A program made the position numbers and the translations under genes. A stretch of DNA of 64,000 nt from Pseudoalteromonas flavipulchra NCIMB 2033 = ATCC BAA-314 (GTDB lineage Bacteria > Pseudomonadota > Gammaproteobacteria > Enterobacterales > Alteromonadaceae). The stretch is from contig JWIH01000020.1 of assembly GCA_000814665.1 (NCBI GenBank), forward strand, positions 434,001 through 498,000, read 5' to 3'. Shown here piece by piece: positions 34,052 to 42,337 of the stretch (positions are counted from its first letter, which is position 1; each line of letters begins with the position of its first letter). Below the pieces are notes generated by a model that did not search any database, had not been told where the DNA came from, and worked only from the letters and a program-made list of their open reading frames with translations.

Positions 34052-37000
34052 AGAATAAGGCTTTCATTGGTGTGCAAGCGTTACTGCTGTGCGCGCCAAT
34101 TGCGCTGTTTGCGTATTTTTACTCGCAGCAAGAGCTCAGCAGTCAAACACACCAAGCACGAGTTACCCTGCTCTTTGAAGCCAAAAGTATTGATGCCAAA
34201 CTGGATGCCGCGGTGTTACAAATGCTTAGTGCACAGCTCAATCAATATGATGAGTTAGCGCAATTAGCACATGCAATCGACGCTTTGAATACACCACAGC
34301 GAGATGCATTATTTGCAGAAGCCACGCCCGACATTCGACAGCAATTTGATGCCTATCGTCAGCTACTCAGCAATAAAGTATTGCAAGTCGAATCCATTAA
34401 AACAGCGGCAGCAAATATTAAAAACAGCCTGCTTTATCTCCCCGAGTTGCTAATCGAGCTGGAGCAGAGTGAGCCCGAACTGGCAACCCACGCCAATAGA
34501 ATGCTTGCTAATTTAATGTTGGGTCAGCTCTATGAATTTGTCGCAGAGCCTTTAATGACCATCAACTCTGAAAGTAGCTTAGAGCAGCTTATCTATCAGC
34601 ATTTTAACGTTGCGCTTGCTAACAGTGCAGAATTAAAAAAGGCAAAACAACGCTTTTTGTCTTTGCCGAGTGACCAAGCTTTTTCAGCCCTTTACGCGGC
34701 ATATAGCCAGCACCACAGTGAAACCATAGAAAAAACCAAGCATCAAAGTGAATTGCTTATACTGCTGACCATTGTGCTATTTTTGCTCTTGATTGTGTTT
34801 GCAAATCGACTTTATGTGGCCAAAAATAAAATTCTGAGCACCAGCCAAACTTTGTCCGATGCCGTTGCGCGTTTAACCGAAGGCTTTGCTCTTTTTAGTC
34901 GCAGCGGCAATTTGCTGCTCTGTAACAGTGCTTGGCGTAATCATTTCGCAATTGCCGATAGCGAAAAAATGCCACGCAAACTAGAAGAGTGGCAGCAGCA
35001 GTTTGGAGAAATTTTTAACTCCGACGCCAATTTGCATCAAACCGAATCTGGCGCTTGGTTACAGGTAAAACAAACGAACACACACAATAATGGCCAAGTG
35101 TTTGTGAGTGTTAATGTCTCCCTTTTTAAACAAGCGGAAGAAGAGCTTCGCAAGTGGGGCCATGCCATTGAGCAAAGCCCCTCTTCTATTGTGATCACCG
35201 ATCCTCGTGCTCGCATTGAATACGTTAACCCTAAGTTTGAACAAGTTACTGGGTATTCACTTGAGGATGTGAAAGGACAAACACCCAAAGTACTCGGCTC
35301 CAAACAAGGATTTACCGACTACAAAGCGCTGTGGCAAACCATCAAACAAGGCAAAGTCTGGCGTGGTGAGTTTTACAATCGCCGTAAGTCTGGAGATTAC
35401 TATTGGGAGTATGCGTCTATTTCCCCGATTAAAAACCAGCAAGGGGAAATCATTAACTTTATTGCGATCAAAGAAGATATCACTGCACAAAAAAGCGCAA
35501 GTGCACAGCTTAAAACCGCAGCGGCGGTATTTAATGCAACGCAAGAAGGGATCATGACCACCAACGCAAAACTTGAGATCACCGCGGTCAATCCTGCTTT
35601 CACCAAAATTACTGGATACGAAGAACATGAAGTGCTCGGCCAACGACCTAATATTTTAAGTTCAGGTAAGCATGACAAACATTTTTATGAGCAGATGTGG
35701 AGCACCCTCAACTCGCACGGACAGTGGGCAAGTGAGATCTGGAACAAGCGTAAAGACGGTACTTTATATCCAGAGTGGCTAGCAATTAGTGTCGTGCATG
35801 ATGACAAAGGGCTTGTGCAGCAATACGTTGCCATATTGTCTGATATGACCGAGCGCAAAGCGCAAGAAGAACAGATTGAATATCAAGCCTATTACGATGT
35901 GTTGACCGGACTGCCGAATAGAACGTTATTACTTGAGCGCATTGAGCAAGATATTAAACGCATGAGCCGCACTCATCATCAAAGTGCAGTGTTATTTATT
36001 GATTTAGATAGGTTTAAGCGTGTCAATGACACCATGGGTCACGAGGCCGGAGATGCCTTACTTATATCTGTAGCCAAGCGCTTAAACGGCCTGCTGCGTA
36101 AAAGCGATACCTTGAGCCGCTTTGGTGGAGATGAATTTGTATTGTTATTGAGCCAAATTGCGCATCCGGATCATGCAGCTCAAGTAGCCGATAAAATTGT
36201 CAAAGCACTGAGCGAACCATTTGTGATCAACGGCTTTGAGGTATTTACCGGGGCAAGCATCGGGATCGCGATTTTACCAAGTGATGCAAAAGATCAAAAA
36301 GAGCTATTACGACTTGCCGATTTAGCCATGTATAAAGCAAAAGAGGCGGGGCGCAATCAGTATCACTTTTTTGCGCAAGAAATGCAGCAACAGGTGAATC
36401 GTCGAGTTGAGCTGGAGCAGCTGCTCCGAGCTGCGCTTGAACATCAGCGCTTAACCGTACACTACCAACCGATTGTCGATACGGTGTCGGGTAAATTATA
36501 TGGTGTCGAGGCGCTCATGCGCTGGCCAACTGATTTCGGCCAGTATATTTCCCCTGCTGAATTTATTCCAGTCGCTGAAGAAAGCGGCCTAATTGCTCCT
36601 CTTGGTGAGTGGTTACTTGCTAAGGCATGTAATGATATTCGCAGATTAAATAAAGCGCTCGGTATGAATTGTTATTTGACGGTAAATGTCTCGAGTCAGC
36701 AGTATCGACTCGGCTTTAACGCCACTATCATTAAACAAATCATGCAGCAATCAGGCTTTCTTCCAGAGAACTTAACGCTTGAAATCACAGAAAGCATCTT
36801 ACTTGAAGATGATAAAGCCGTAACCGCTTGGCTGCAAAGCTTAAGGGCAACGGGGGTCAACTTAGCAATCGACGATTTTGGCACTGGCTACTCTTCGCTT
36901 AGCTACCTGAAACGCTTCCCCATCAATATATTAAAGATAGACCGAGGTTTTATTCAAGATATAGATCAAAACCAAGATGCTGCCGTTTTGGTCAACGCGA

Positions 37001-37209
37001 TTTTGTCGATGGCAGAGAGTTTATCGCTCAAAGTGATAGCTGAGGGCGTAGAACAACAAGGACAACTAGATTGCTTAAAAGGCTTGGGCTGTCAGTATGT
37101 ACAAGGATACTTTTATGCCAAACCAATGGCGATTGAGGGATTAATTGATTGGGTTGAGCAATTTGCCATTGCATCGGAGCGAGCATCTCCTAAGTTGTGG
37201 TTGGATTGA
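34048..37209 (+). CDS. PAS-GGDEF-EAL protein with periplasmic helical (DAHL-like) sensor
   Basis: This 1053-residue membrane protein makes and/or breaks cyclic di-GMP. A first helix (residues 7-24) and a second (about 233-252) enclose a periplasmic all-helical domain of about 200 residues, like the DAHL sensor. Next come a degenerate PAS at about 268-350, a clear PAS at 370-485 (SIVITDPRARIEYVNPKFE), a further PAS at 490-610, a GGDEF domain with intact GGDEF at 693-697, and an EAL domain with EAL at 821-823 and DDFGTGYSSLSYLKRFP. Both output domains look active. Overlap with the peroxidase gene suggests sensing of peroxide or the peroxidase's redox state; this is inferred. Confidence 0.88.
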   Translation: MKNKAFIGVQALLLCAPIALFAYFYSQQELSSQTHQARVTLLFEAKSIDAKLDAAVLQMLSAQLNQYDELAQLAHAIDALNTPQRDALFAEATPDIRQQFDAYRQLLSNKVLQVESIKTAAANIKNSLLYLPELLIELEQSEPELATHANRMLANLMLGQLYEFVAEPLMTINSESSLEQLIYQHFNVALANSAELKKAKQRFLSLPSDQAFSALYAAYSQHHSETIEKTKHQSELLILLTIVLFLLLIVFANRLYVAKNKILSTSQTLSDAVARLTEGFALFSRSGNLLLCNSAWRNHFAIADSEKMPRKLEEWQQQFGEIFNSDANLHQTESGAWLQVKQTNTHNNGQVFVSVNVSLFKQAEEELRKWGHAIEQSPSSIVITDPRARIEYVNPKFEQVTGYSLEDVKGQTPKVLGSKQGFTDYKALWQTIKQGKVWRGEFYNRRKSGDYYWEYASISPIKNQQGEIINFIAIKEDITAQKSASAQLKTAAAVFNATQEGIMTTNAKLEITAVNPAFTKITGYEEHEVLGQRPNILSSGKHDKHFYEQMWSTLNSHGQWASEIWNKRKDGTLYPEWLAISVVHDDKGLVQQYVAILSDMTERKAQEEQIEYQAYYDVLTGLPNRTLLLERIEQDIKRMSRTHHQSAVLFIDLDRFKRVNDTMGHEAGDALLISVAKRLNGLLRKSDTLSRFGGDEFVLLLSQIAHPDHAAQVADKIVKALSEPFVINGFEVFTGASIGIAILPSDAKDQKELLRLADLAMYKAKEAGRNQYHFFAQEMQQQVNRRVELEQLLRAALEHQRLTVHYQPIVDTVSGKLYGVEALMRWPTDFGQYISPAEFIPVAEESGLIAPLGEWLLAKACNDIRRLNKALGMNCYLTVNVSSQQYRLGFNATIIKQIMQQSGFLPENLTLEITESILLEDDKAVTAWLQSLRATGVNLAIDDFGTGYSSLSYLKRFPINILKIDRGFIQDIDQNQDAAVLVNAILSMAESLSLKVIAEGVEQQGQLDCLKGLGCQYVQGYFYAKPMAIEGLIDWVEQFAIASERASPKLWLD

Positions 37210-37314
37210 AGTGTGTGGCTGTTAAATTGCAATATGGAGTGTTGTGATCCAATTAGAGCTGATATCTGGGTCCGTGAATAGGTTCCCAATCAAATGGCAA
37301 TCCGTCCTAAATGG

Positions 37315-37342
37315 GTTGGCAAAGCTGTTTAGCTTTGCCAAC
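37315..37342. terminator. Hairpin between convergent genes
   Basis: GTTGGCAAAGC (37315-37325) pairs perfectly with GCTTTGCCAAC (37332-37342). It lies between the GGDEF-EAL gene and the small membrane gene that converge on it. There is no strong T-run. Confidence 0.6.
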
Positions 37343-37345
37343 TAC

Positions 37346-37633
37346 TCAACGCAAAATCGCAGTTAGTAAAATTAAGATCTGTAAAAGTAGGCAAAGTACA
37401 TTAGTAACAATGATTGCCATTCGCTGAAATCTCAGCCCATACATCAGCCAAAAACTAAACACCAACACATACCCGATTAAAAACGTAAAGGACAAGTTGG
37501 TTGGGCCTTGGCGCTCAAGTTCGCTAAGTAGCTGGCCGAATAATGCGATAAAACCGATACCGCCGAAGAACACACCGGCGAAATCCCAGTAGGTATCTTT
37601 CGTTTGATAAAAGCCTGTCAGCCATGTTTTCAT
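37346..37633 (-). CDS. Small three-helix membrane protein
   Basis: A 95-residue membrane protein not recognised. Three hydrophobic stretches are seen: WDFAGVFFGGIGFIALFGQL, FTFLIGYVLVFSFWLMYGL and IIVTNVLCLLLQILILLTAI. It follows the HAD phosphatase gene by 27 bp on the same strand, so it is probably in that operon. Function unknown. Confidence 0.65.
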   Translation of the reverse strand: MKTWLTGFYQTKDTYWDFAGVFFGGIGFIALFGQLLSELERQGPTNLSFTFLIGYVLVFSFWLMYGLRFQRMAIIVTNVLCLLLQILILLTAILR

Positions 37634-37660
37634 TCGCTTACTTCCTCTGATAAGTAGATA

Positions 37661-38278
37661 TCACTGATAGTGATTGATACGGGCAACAATATGGTCATGG
37701 TGAATAGTGCAAAAACGGTTAACTACGATTACGTCACAGCCAGCGCTAAGTGCAGATCTTACCCCTTGATCTGAGTCTTCAAATGCAAGACATTTAGAGG
37801 TTGCCACTCCCAGTCGTTTGGCCGCCAATAAAAATGGCTCAGGGTGAGGCTTACCTTGCCCAACATCATCTGCGGTAATTAATATTTCAGGAATAGGTAA
37901 GCCTGCTGTGGTGAGTCGTGCAACTGCATTGTGACGATTTGCAGAAGTTGCAACGGCCCACTTGCGTTGCTGTGCTTTTATTTCGCTCAAAAACGATTTA
38001 GCTCCAGGAATGGCTGTGACGGTATGGGCAAGGTCGGCTTCTGCTTGTTCCAACAGCTCGACTTCATGCTGGCAATCTAAATGCGGAGTAAATTGTTCTA
38101 TAAAGTCTTTGAAACGTGCACCTCTGCCCGTAGTTAATACCATTTCTAAATCGACATGATGTTTCTCACACCAAGGCGCGACGGCCTGTCGTACTGCAAC
38201 TTCAGAATCAACAAGTGTGCCATCCATATCGAATATCAATCCCTGATAATGGTTCAGGTTGAGTGAATTAAGTGCCAT
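37661..38278 (-). CDS. HAD-family sugar-phosphatase-like hydrolase (YqaB-like)
   Basis: This 205-residue protein has the HAD motifs: I at YQGLIFDMDGTLVDSE with D17 and D19, II at WAVATSANRHN, III/IV at GQGKPHPEPFLLAAKRLGV and CLAFEDSDQGVRSALSAG. Length and cap type fit the YqaB/phosphoglycolate-like group that dephosphorylates small sugar phosphates such as fructose-1-phosphate. It is divergent from a DeoR-family regulator, a class that usually senses sugar phosphates, and probably forms a regulated unit with it. Confidence 0.86.
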   Translation of the reverse strand: MALNSLNLNHYQGLIFDMDGTLVDSEVAVRQAVAPWCEKHHVDLEMVLTTGRGARFKDFIEQFTPHLDCQHEVELLEQAEADLAHTVTAIPGAKSFLSEIKAQQRKWAVATSANRHNAVARLTTAGLPIPEILITADDVGQGKPHPEPFLLAAKRLGVATSKCLAFEDSDQGVRSALSAGCDVIVVNRFCTIHHDHIVARINHYQ

Positions 38279-38301
38279 TTTTACTCCTTATGATAATGTT
38301 T

Positions 38302-38422
38302 CATGCATAAACAAGCGTTTGTTGATATTAAACCGGCTTTACCATGCATGTTCATGCAAATAATACGCTTGTATCTCGATCTTTTTCAAGTAAAATTACG
38401 CAAAAACATGCAGGAACATGCA
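38302..38422. promoter_or_regulatory. CATGCA repeat operators between HAD and DeoR genes
   Basis: CATGCA occurs five times, at 38302, 38343, 38353, 38407 and 38417. Two pairs are spaced exactly 10 bp (38343/38353 and 38407/38417), one helical turn, and the pairs are 64 bp apart. Such phased direct repeats are typical of DeoR-family operators. The last copy ends one base before the start codon. Confidence 0.68.
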
Positions 38423-39178
38423 ATGCTATTGGCAGAACGTCATCAATTCATTCTCGATCAGCTTAATTTACAAGGGCGGATCACCTCAGTGTCCTTGGCG
38501 CAAACGCTTGATGTGAGCGAAGACACAATCCGTCGGGATTTAAACAAACTGGCTGAGTTTAAGCTCCTGCGGCGTGTTCATGGTGGCGCTTTAGCGCTGC
38601 AGGATAATACTCCTGACTATATCGAGCGTTTAGATAAACCCGATACCAGTAAAATTCGTTATATTGAACCTGCCTTAGCGATGCTCGTGCCTGGACAAAC
38701 GATAGTGATTGATTCTGGCGAGACGTGCCGTTATTTGGCACAACACTTACCTAAAAATATGCCGTTGACTGTGGTTACGGGTTGTCCACTGATCGCCAAA
38801 GAGTTGGCCTATCATTCGCTGGTGGATGTGATTTTACTGGGCGGCCCTATGTTTAAACCAGCAATGCGGGTGGTAGGCATGACGGCGATCGAAATGGTGA
38901 AACGGATCCGTTTTGATATTGTTTTTATGGGGATTTGCTCGTTCCATATTCATCACGGTTTTAGTGCAAGCTATATCGAAGAAGCGGAGATCCTCTCTGC
39001 GACTATTCGTCAAAGCGATCACACTGTGATTATGGGACCGAGTAATAAACTAGATAAAGTCGCTACTTATCAGATTGTTACAGCTAACGAAATTGACACA
39101 ATTATTACCGATGAAGAAATCAATCCAAGCTTAAAAAAGCAGATTGAGTCGCTAGAGATAGCGCTGACTTTGGTCTAG
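38423..39178 (+). CDS. DeoR-family transcriptional regulator
   Basis: This 251-residue repressor has an N-terminal winged HTH (LLAERHQFILDQLNLQGRI, SLAQTLDVSEDTIRRDLNKLAE, about residues 1-55) and a C-terminal DeoR sugar-phosphate-sensing domain (GQTIVIDSGETCRYLAQHL, VVTGCPLIAKELAYH, IDTIITDEE). The ATG at 38423 is chosen because the HTH begins there and AGGA lies 7 bases upstream; earlier in-frame ATGs (38303, 38408) would place the operator repeats inside the coding region. It is divergent from the sugar-phosphatase gene, its probable target. Confidence 0.88.
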   Translation: MLLAERHQFILDQLNLQGRITSVSLAQTLDVSEDTIRRDLNKLAEFKLLRRVHGGALALQDNTPDYIERLDKPDTSKIRYIEPALAMLVPGQTIVIDSGETCRYLAQHLPKNMPLTVVTGCPLIAKELAYHSLVDVILLGGPMFKPAMRVVGMTAIEMVKRIRFDIVFMGICSFHIHHGFSASYIEEAEILSATIRQSDHTVIMGPSNKLDKVATYQIVTANEIDTIITDEEINPSLKKQIESLEIALTLV

Positions 39179-39262
39179 GTTAATAATGAAGCCAACAAAT
39201 TAATATGGATCTACTTAGCAACTAGGGTCGCCGACTGACTATTGAGCTAAGCAGCTGCATAC

Positions 39263-39754
39263 CTAAGGCTTTAATAAGGCAAAAATGTGATTGTTATAGA
39301 AACGCTCATTTTTGAATATAGCGCGTTTTAACACCGCTTCTTGCTCAAAACCTGACTTCTCTAGTAGCTTCATTGATGCATGATTGTCGTCAAATACTGC
39401 GGCAAAGATCCGTTCAATATTAGTCTCGTTAAATACCTCTGAGGTAATGTGCAAAATGGCTTTATGAGTAATTCCTTTACGCCAATGGCTTTTTGCGAGC
39501 CAATAGCCTATTTCACCAGAGCGCTCATATTCAAACTCGCCAGGATTAACACCTATACAGCCGATAAGCTGCTGACCATCGCAAATCGCCCGAACATAGC
39601 TGTGTTTACTACCTTCATTTACCCACCACATGGCATCTTGCTCGGTGTAAGGTTGTGGAATTTTTGTTGATAAATACCGAACGACATCGGGATCGTTCAA
39701 AATCACGACCATGTTGGCAACATCATTGGCTTGGAACGGTCTTAGCTTGAACAT
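39263..39754 (-). CDS. GNAT-family N-acetyltransferase (RimJ/RimL type)
   Basis: A 163-residue protein with the GNAT pattern: MFKLRPFQANDVANMVVILND at the start, IGYWLAKSHWRKGITHKAIL (acetyl-CoA pyrophosphate loop) in the middle and NHASMKLLEKSGFEQEAVLK near the end. The RimJ/RimL-like group acetylates protein N-termini or small amines. The frame is open upstream to 39823 but family similarity and GAAAGAGAG favour 39754. It stands alone. Confidence 0.87.
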   Translation of the reverse strand: MFKLRPFQANDVANMVVILNDPDVVRYLSTKIPQPYTEQDAMWWVNEGSKHSYVRAICDGQQLIGCIGVNPGEFEYERSGEIGYWLAKSHWRKGITHKAILHITSEVFNETNIERIFAAVFDDNHASMKLLEKSGFEQEAVLKRAIFKNERFYNNHIFALLKP

Positions 39755-40265
39755 TGAGCTCTCTTTCAATAAATTTAAACGTAAATTCATCAATAAGTTA
39801 CCATTCCTTTTCGGGGTATACAATGCGTGCTTTGTGCAGAGAAAAGCAAGCTGGGGTTGATTGTCGTCATCTGACTTTATTTTGCGTATTCTGATTGCAT
39901 TAAATAAGGTTAATTATTTTATGGACGAGGAATCTACAGTGCTCACTTTAAACCTTGCATCGCAAATTCTTCAATTGAGATTACCTAACCTTAACTCGGA
40001 ATAAGAAGTTAGTTAAGCTACTAAAATACCTAAGTTCAAAAGCGTAATATCACTCTAGCCAGAAGTTACTTCGTAATACAAGGCAAATTTGTGCGTCAAT
40101 AGCTAGCCTATTGCAAGCAAATTTAATGTAGTAGTAAGGGATAACAGCTGCTAGAGAACAAGTTGTTATCCCGAGTTCAGGTTACCTATATTGTTTTTAT
40201 TGTGTTTGCCCTAATTAAGAGAGTGGGATTACAAATTAATTGCAAAGGACTAGGAAGAAAAAACG
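39755..40265. other. Long intergenic stretch with repeat copy C
   Basis: This 511-bp gap holds repeat copy C (39986-40184) and, just before it, a short ORF from 39921 (27 codons, MDEESTVLTLNLASQILQLR...) whose last codons and stop lie inside the repeat. A GTG at 39939 preceded by GAGGA is an alternative start. The ORF may be a remnant cut by the repeat. Nothing else was seen. Confidence 0.5.
39986..40184 (+). repeat. Dispersed intergenic repeat, diverged copy C (199 bp)
   Basis: This copy begins TAACCTTAACTCGGAATAA and ends TTATCCCGAGTTCAGGTTA, so the ends are again inverted (4 mismatches in about 24 bp when extended). It shares with copies A and B the core around CAATAGCT-GCCTATTG and the segment ACAAGGC-AATTT, but is otherwise diverged. 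The base-pairing is kept although the sequence changed, which suggests selection for a folded shape or an older insertion. Confidence 0.7.
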
Positions 40266-40685
40266 ATGGATAAAAATACCTTAATTGAATTGGTGACTGA
40301 GTACTTTAAAAAGATTGATGCTGGAGATTCAAGCTATTTAGACTTATTTCATGATGAAGTGACTTTCTTTTTTCCAAAGTTTGGTGACGCTGTTGGTAAG
40401 CAAGCATTACTTGAGTTTGGCGATAAAATTGGCAGCTCACTCAACAGTATTTGGCACGATATTGCGCATTTTAACTTCATTGTGTCTGGAAAAACTGTTG
40501 TTGTTGAAGGGCGCGAAGGCGGTGTGATGCGTGATGGTACGCACTGGCCTGATAATCAAATTTCATCTGGCCGTTTTTGTAGTGTGTTCGAATTCTCTGA
40601 TAACTTGATCACAAGAATGCATATTTATGTTGATCCAGACTTCTCAAGCCAAGATAGTGATAGAATTTCAATATTATCGTGCTAA
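40266..40685 (+). CDS. SnoaL/NTF2-like protein
   Basis: A 139-residue protein with the nuclear transport factor 2-like pattern: NTLIELVTEYFKKIDAGDSSYLDLFHDEVTFFFP, HDIAHFNFIVSGKTVVVEGREGG and FCSVFEFSDNLITRMHIYVD. Members are isomerases, cyclases or ligand-binding proteins. A TAGGA site is upstream of the ATG. The next gene, a small helix-hairpin-helix protein, begins 37 bp later and may be co-transcribed. Confidence 0.8.
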   Translation: MDKNTLIELVTEYFKKIDAGDSSYLDLFHDEVTFFFPKFGDAVGKQALLEFGDKIGSSLNSIWHDIAHFNFIVSGKTVVVEGREGGVMRDGTHWPDNQISSGRFCSVFEFSDNLITRMHIYVDPDFSSQDSDRISILSC

Positions 40686-40722
40686 TGTTGAGCGTTTTGA
40701 TAAAGAAAAGGATAGCTGAATT

Positions 40723-40959
40723 ATGGTTTTCTCTGAAAGTGAAAAAAACACCTTACTCGCACTCAAGGGAGTTGGCCCTACGGTAATAAAGCGTTTTGAA
40801 GAAATCGGTATTTGCAGTTTGAGCGAACTTGCGACTTATGAAGTTGAAGAAATTGCTGAGCGGGTCGCTTCTATGTTGCGAACAACTTGTTGGAAAAACA
40901 GCCCACAGGCCAAAGCTGCGATCCAAGCTGCTATTACCAAAGCCAAAGAAGTAAGTTAA
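40723..40959 (+). CDS. Small helix-hairpin-helix protein (Cdd1-like)
   Basis: A 78-residue protein with a helix-hairpin-helix: LLALKGVGPTVIKRFEEIGICSLSELATY. It resembles the 'pathogenicity locus' (Cdd1) and DUF4332 families. Such domains bind DNA without sequence preference. GAAAAGGA precedes the ATG. No partner is evident beyond the NTF2-like gene before it. Confidence 0.75.
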   Translation: MVFSESEKNTLLALKGVGPTVIKRFEEIGICSLSELATYEVEEIAERVASMLRTTCWKNSPQAKAAIQAAITKAKEVS

Positions 40960-40983
40960 CTGACTGGTTTATGGGTGGTGTGA

Positions 40984-41000
40984 TGTAAAGCCCCTTTACA
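40984..41000. promoter_or_regulatory. Perfect 17-bp palindrome TGTAAAG-CCC-CTTTACA
   Basis: The sequence TGTAAAGCCCCTTTACA is fully symmetrical around CCC. It lies 25 bp after the helix-hairpin-helix gene. Similar palindromes recur elsewhere in the window, so it may be a binding site or part of a small repeat. Confidence 0.5.
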
Positions 41001-41127
41001 TTTAGTGGGTTAGATTTATGGGCTTTACCGCTCTATCATCCGCAGCTGAGAGTATGAGTCAACCATCTTAGATCGGGTTGCAACTTAAACTACAGGTTTT
41101 TTAAATCAGGGCTCCTTTGGAGTGATG

Positions 41128-41165
41128 AATAAGGGAGTGTTTGCAAGAAAGCTCCCTTATTATTT
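41128..41165. terminator. Terminator between convergent genes
   Basis: AATAAGGGAG (41128-41137) pairs perfectly with CTCCCTTATT (41152-41161) over a 14-nt loop. It lies between the convergent HHH and VOC genes and is flanked by A/T-rich sequence. Confidence 0.7.
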
Positions 41166-41203
41166 GTTGCTACGAATAATCAATCTGCTGCGATAAAAGT
41201 AGC

Positions 41204-41557
41204 TTACTTTTCGTGTTGCAGAACATTCACTAAGTAGCCAAAAGGGTCCCGAACATAAAAGCGGCGCACACCCCAGGGCTCCGACACGGGTCCATACTCA
41301 ATCTGTATTTGCTCCGCAACAACTTTATTCAAAGCGGTGTCAAGGTCGTCGACTTCTATGGATAATTGAGGCACAGGCGTTCCTGATCCCCCTTCAGATG
41401 CCACACTAATTTGTGCGATCATTTCTTCACCTGAACTAAAAGTTTTAATCCAGCCATGGTCCATGACAAGCTCAAGACCAAAGACACGTTCATAGAATAC
41501 TGCGGCATCCTCTGGGTTGGGGGTGTTAATATTTGAAATAATCCGTTTTACTTTCAT
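41204..41557 (-). CDS. VOC-family protein
   Basis: A 117-residue protein with the VOC pattern: IISNINTPNPEDAAVFYERVFGLELVMDHGW, VPQLSIEVDDLDTALNKV and RRFYVRDPFGYLVNVLQHE. The last part is the usual strand with a metal-binding glutamate or histidine. Substrate unknown. The GGAG nine bases before ATG 41557 favours that start over a TTG at 41572. Confidence 0.82.
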   Translation of the reverse strand: MKVKRIISNINTPNPEDAAVFYERVFGLELVMDHGWIKTFSSGEEMIAQISVASEGGSGTPVPQLSIEVDDLDTALNKVVAEQIQIEYGPVSEPWGVRRFYVRDPFGYLVNVLQHEK

Positions 41558-41611
41558 TAGACTAAGCTCCAAATATGTCTAAGCGTGTGCTTAAAACTTT
41601 GTTTCACCGCC

Positions 41612-42124
41612 CTACTGAGAAGCGGCTGCTATAAAGTTGAGATCAAAACGTCCGTCCGGATCTTCTACTTTGATAAGCTCGTTAAACGGTTTGTTTTTTA
41701 ACGCCTTATTTTCAGCAAAGATGTCTAGTAATAGTGGTTTTACTTCGTTTCCGCATAGTGCCTCGGCGAGCGCTTCATGAGATAGCTTGAACAACATATC
41801 CATATTCTCGTCCTCGTCTTCAACGAGTTCTATATCTTCCCAGCTTTCGAAAATGTCTCTCAGTTTACTGACTTCTGGACAATCATCTTCAAAATCAGAC
41901 AAGATGATAAACTCGTCTGAAGCAACGTTTTTATGCTGCTCGAAACGGCTGTCGGGCAGGCTGTAGATATTCCAATTTACATCGTAATGCCAAAATTCAA
42001 CAGATAACGACATATGAGAATAAGTACTTTGATTTACATAAAACTTTAACTCGTTGATACGCTTTTTAATGAGCGTAATTAAAACGTTTTCGTAGGCTTC
42101 AATAAGCGTATTTTTATCAAACAT
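41612..42124 (-). CDS. Acidic hypothetical protein
   Basis: A 170-residue protein not recognised. It is very acidic, with DFEDDCPEVSKLRDIFESWEDIELVEDEDENMD in the middle, and has predicted helices at both ends. The start reads MFDKNTLIEAYENVLITL. It precedes the VOC gene on the same strand by 55 bp, so they could be one operon. No signal peptide or membrane segment is visible. Function unknown. Confidence 0.6.
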   Translation of the reverse strand: MFDKNTLIEAYENVLITLIKKRINELKFYVNQSTYSHMSLSVEFWHYDVNWNIYSLPDSRFEQHKNVASDEFIILSDFEDDCPEVSKLRDIFESWEDIELVEDEDENMDMLFKLSHEALAEALCGNEVKPLLLDIFAENKALKNKPFNELIKVEDPDGRFDLNFIAAASQ

Positions 42125-42337
42125 AATGTATCCTAACTGCAGTCTTAAACAATAAAACTACGTGCTCCTAAATTGGTTCTCAGTATTATTTCCACTCTAC
42201 TATGTAAATGTGAACTTTTGTTACTGGTGTTTGCTAAAAGGAAATTTATCCAAAACAGATCAATTTAACCATCAGTGTAGAAAAAATACCAGCCTATGCA
42301 GAGCCTGTGTGGCTTTAATTTGACAGTATAGGTTTAC

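Noticed and set aside
38302-38422. CATGCA repeats as a CRISPR-like array
   Set aside because: The units are 6 bp with irregular spacers and no cas genes. An operator explanation fits better.
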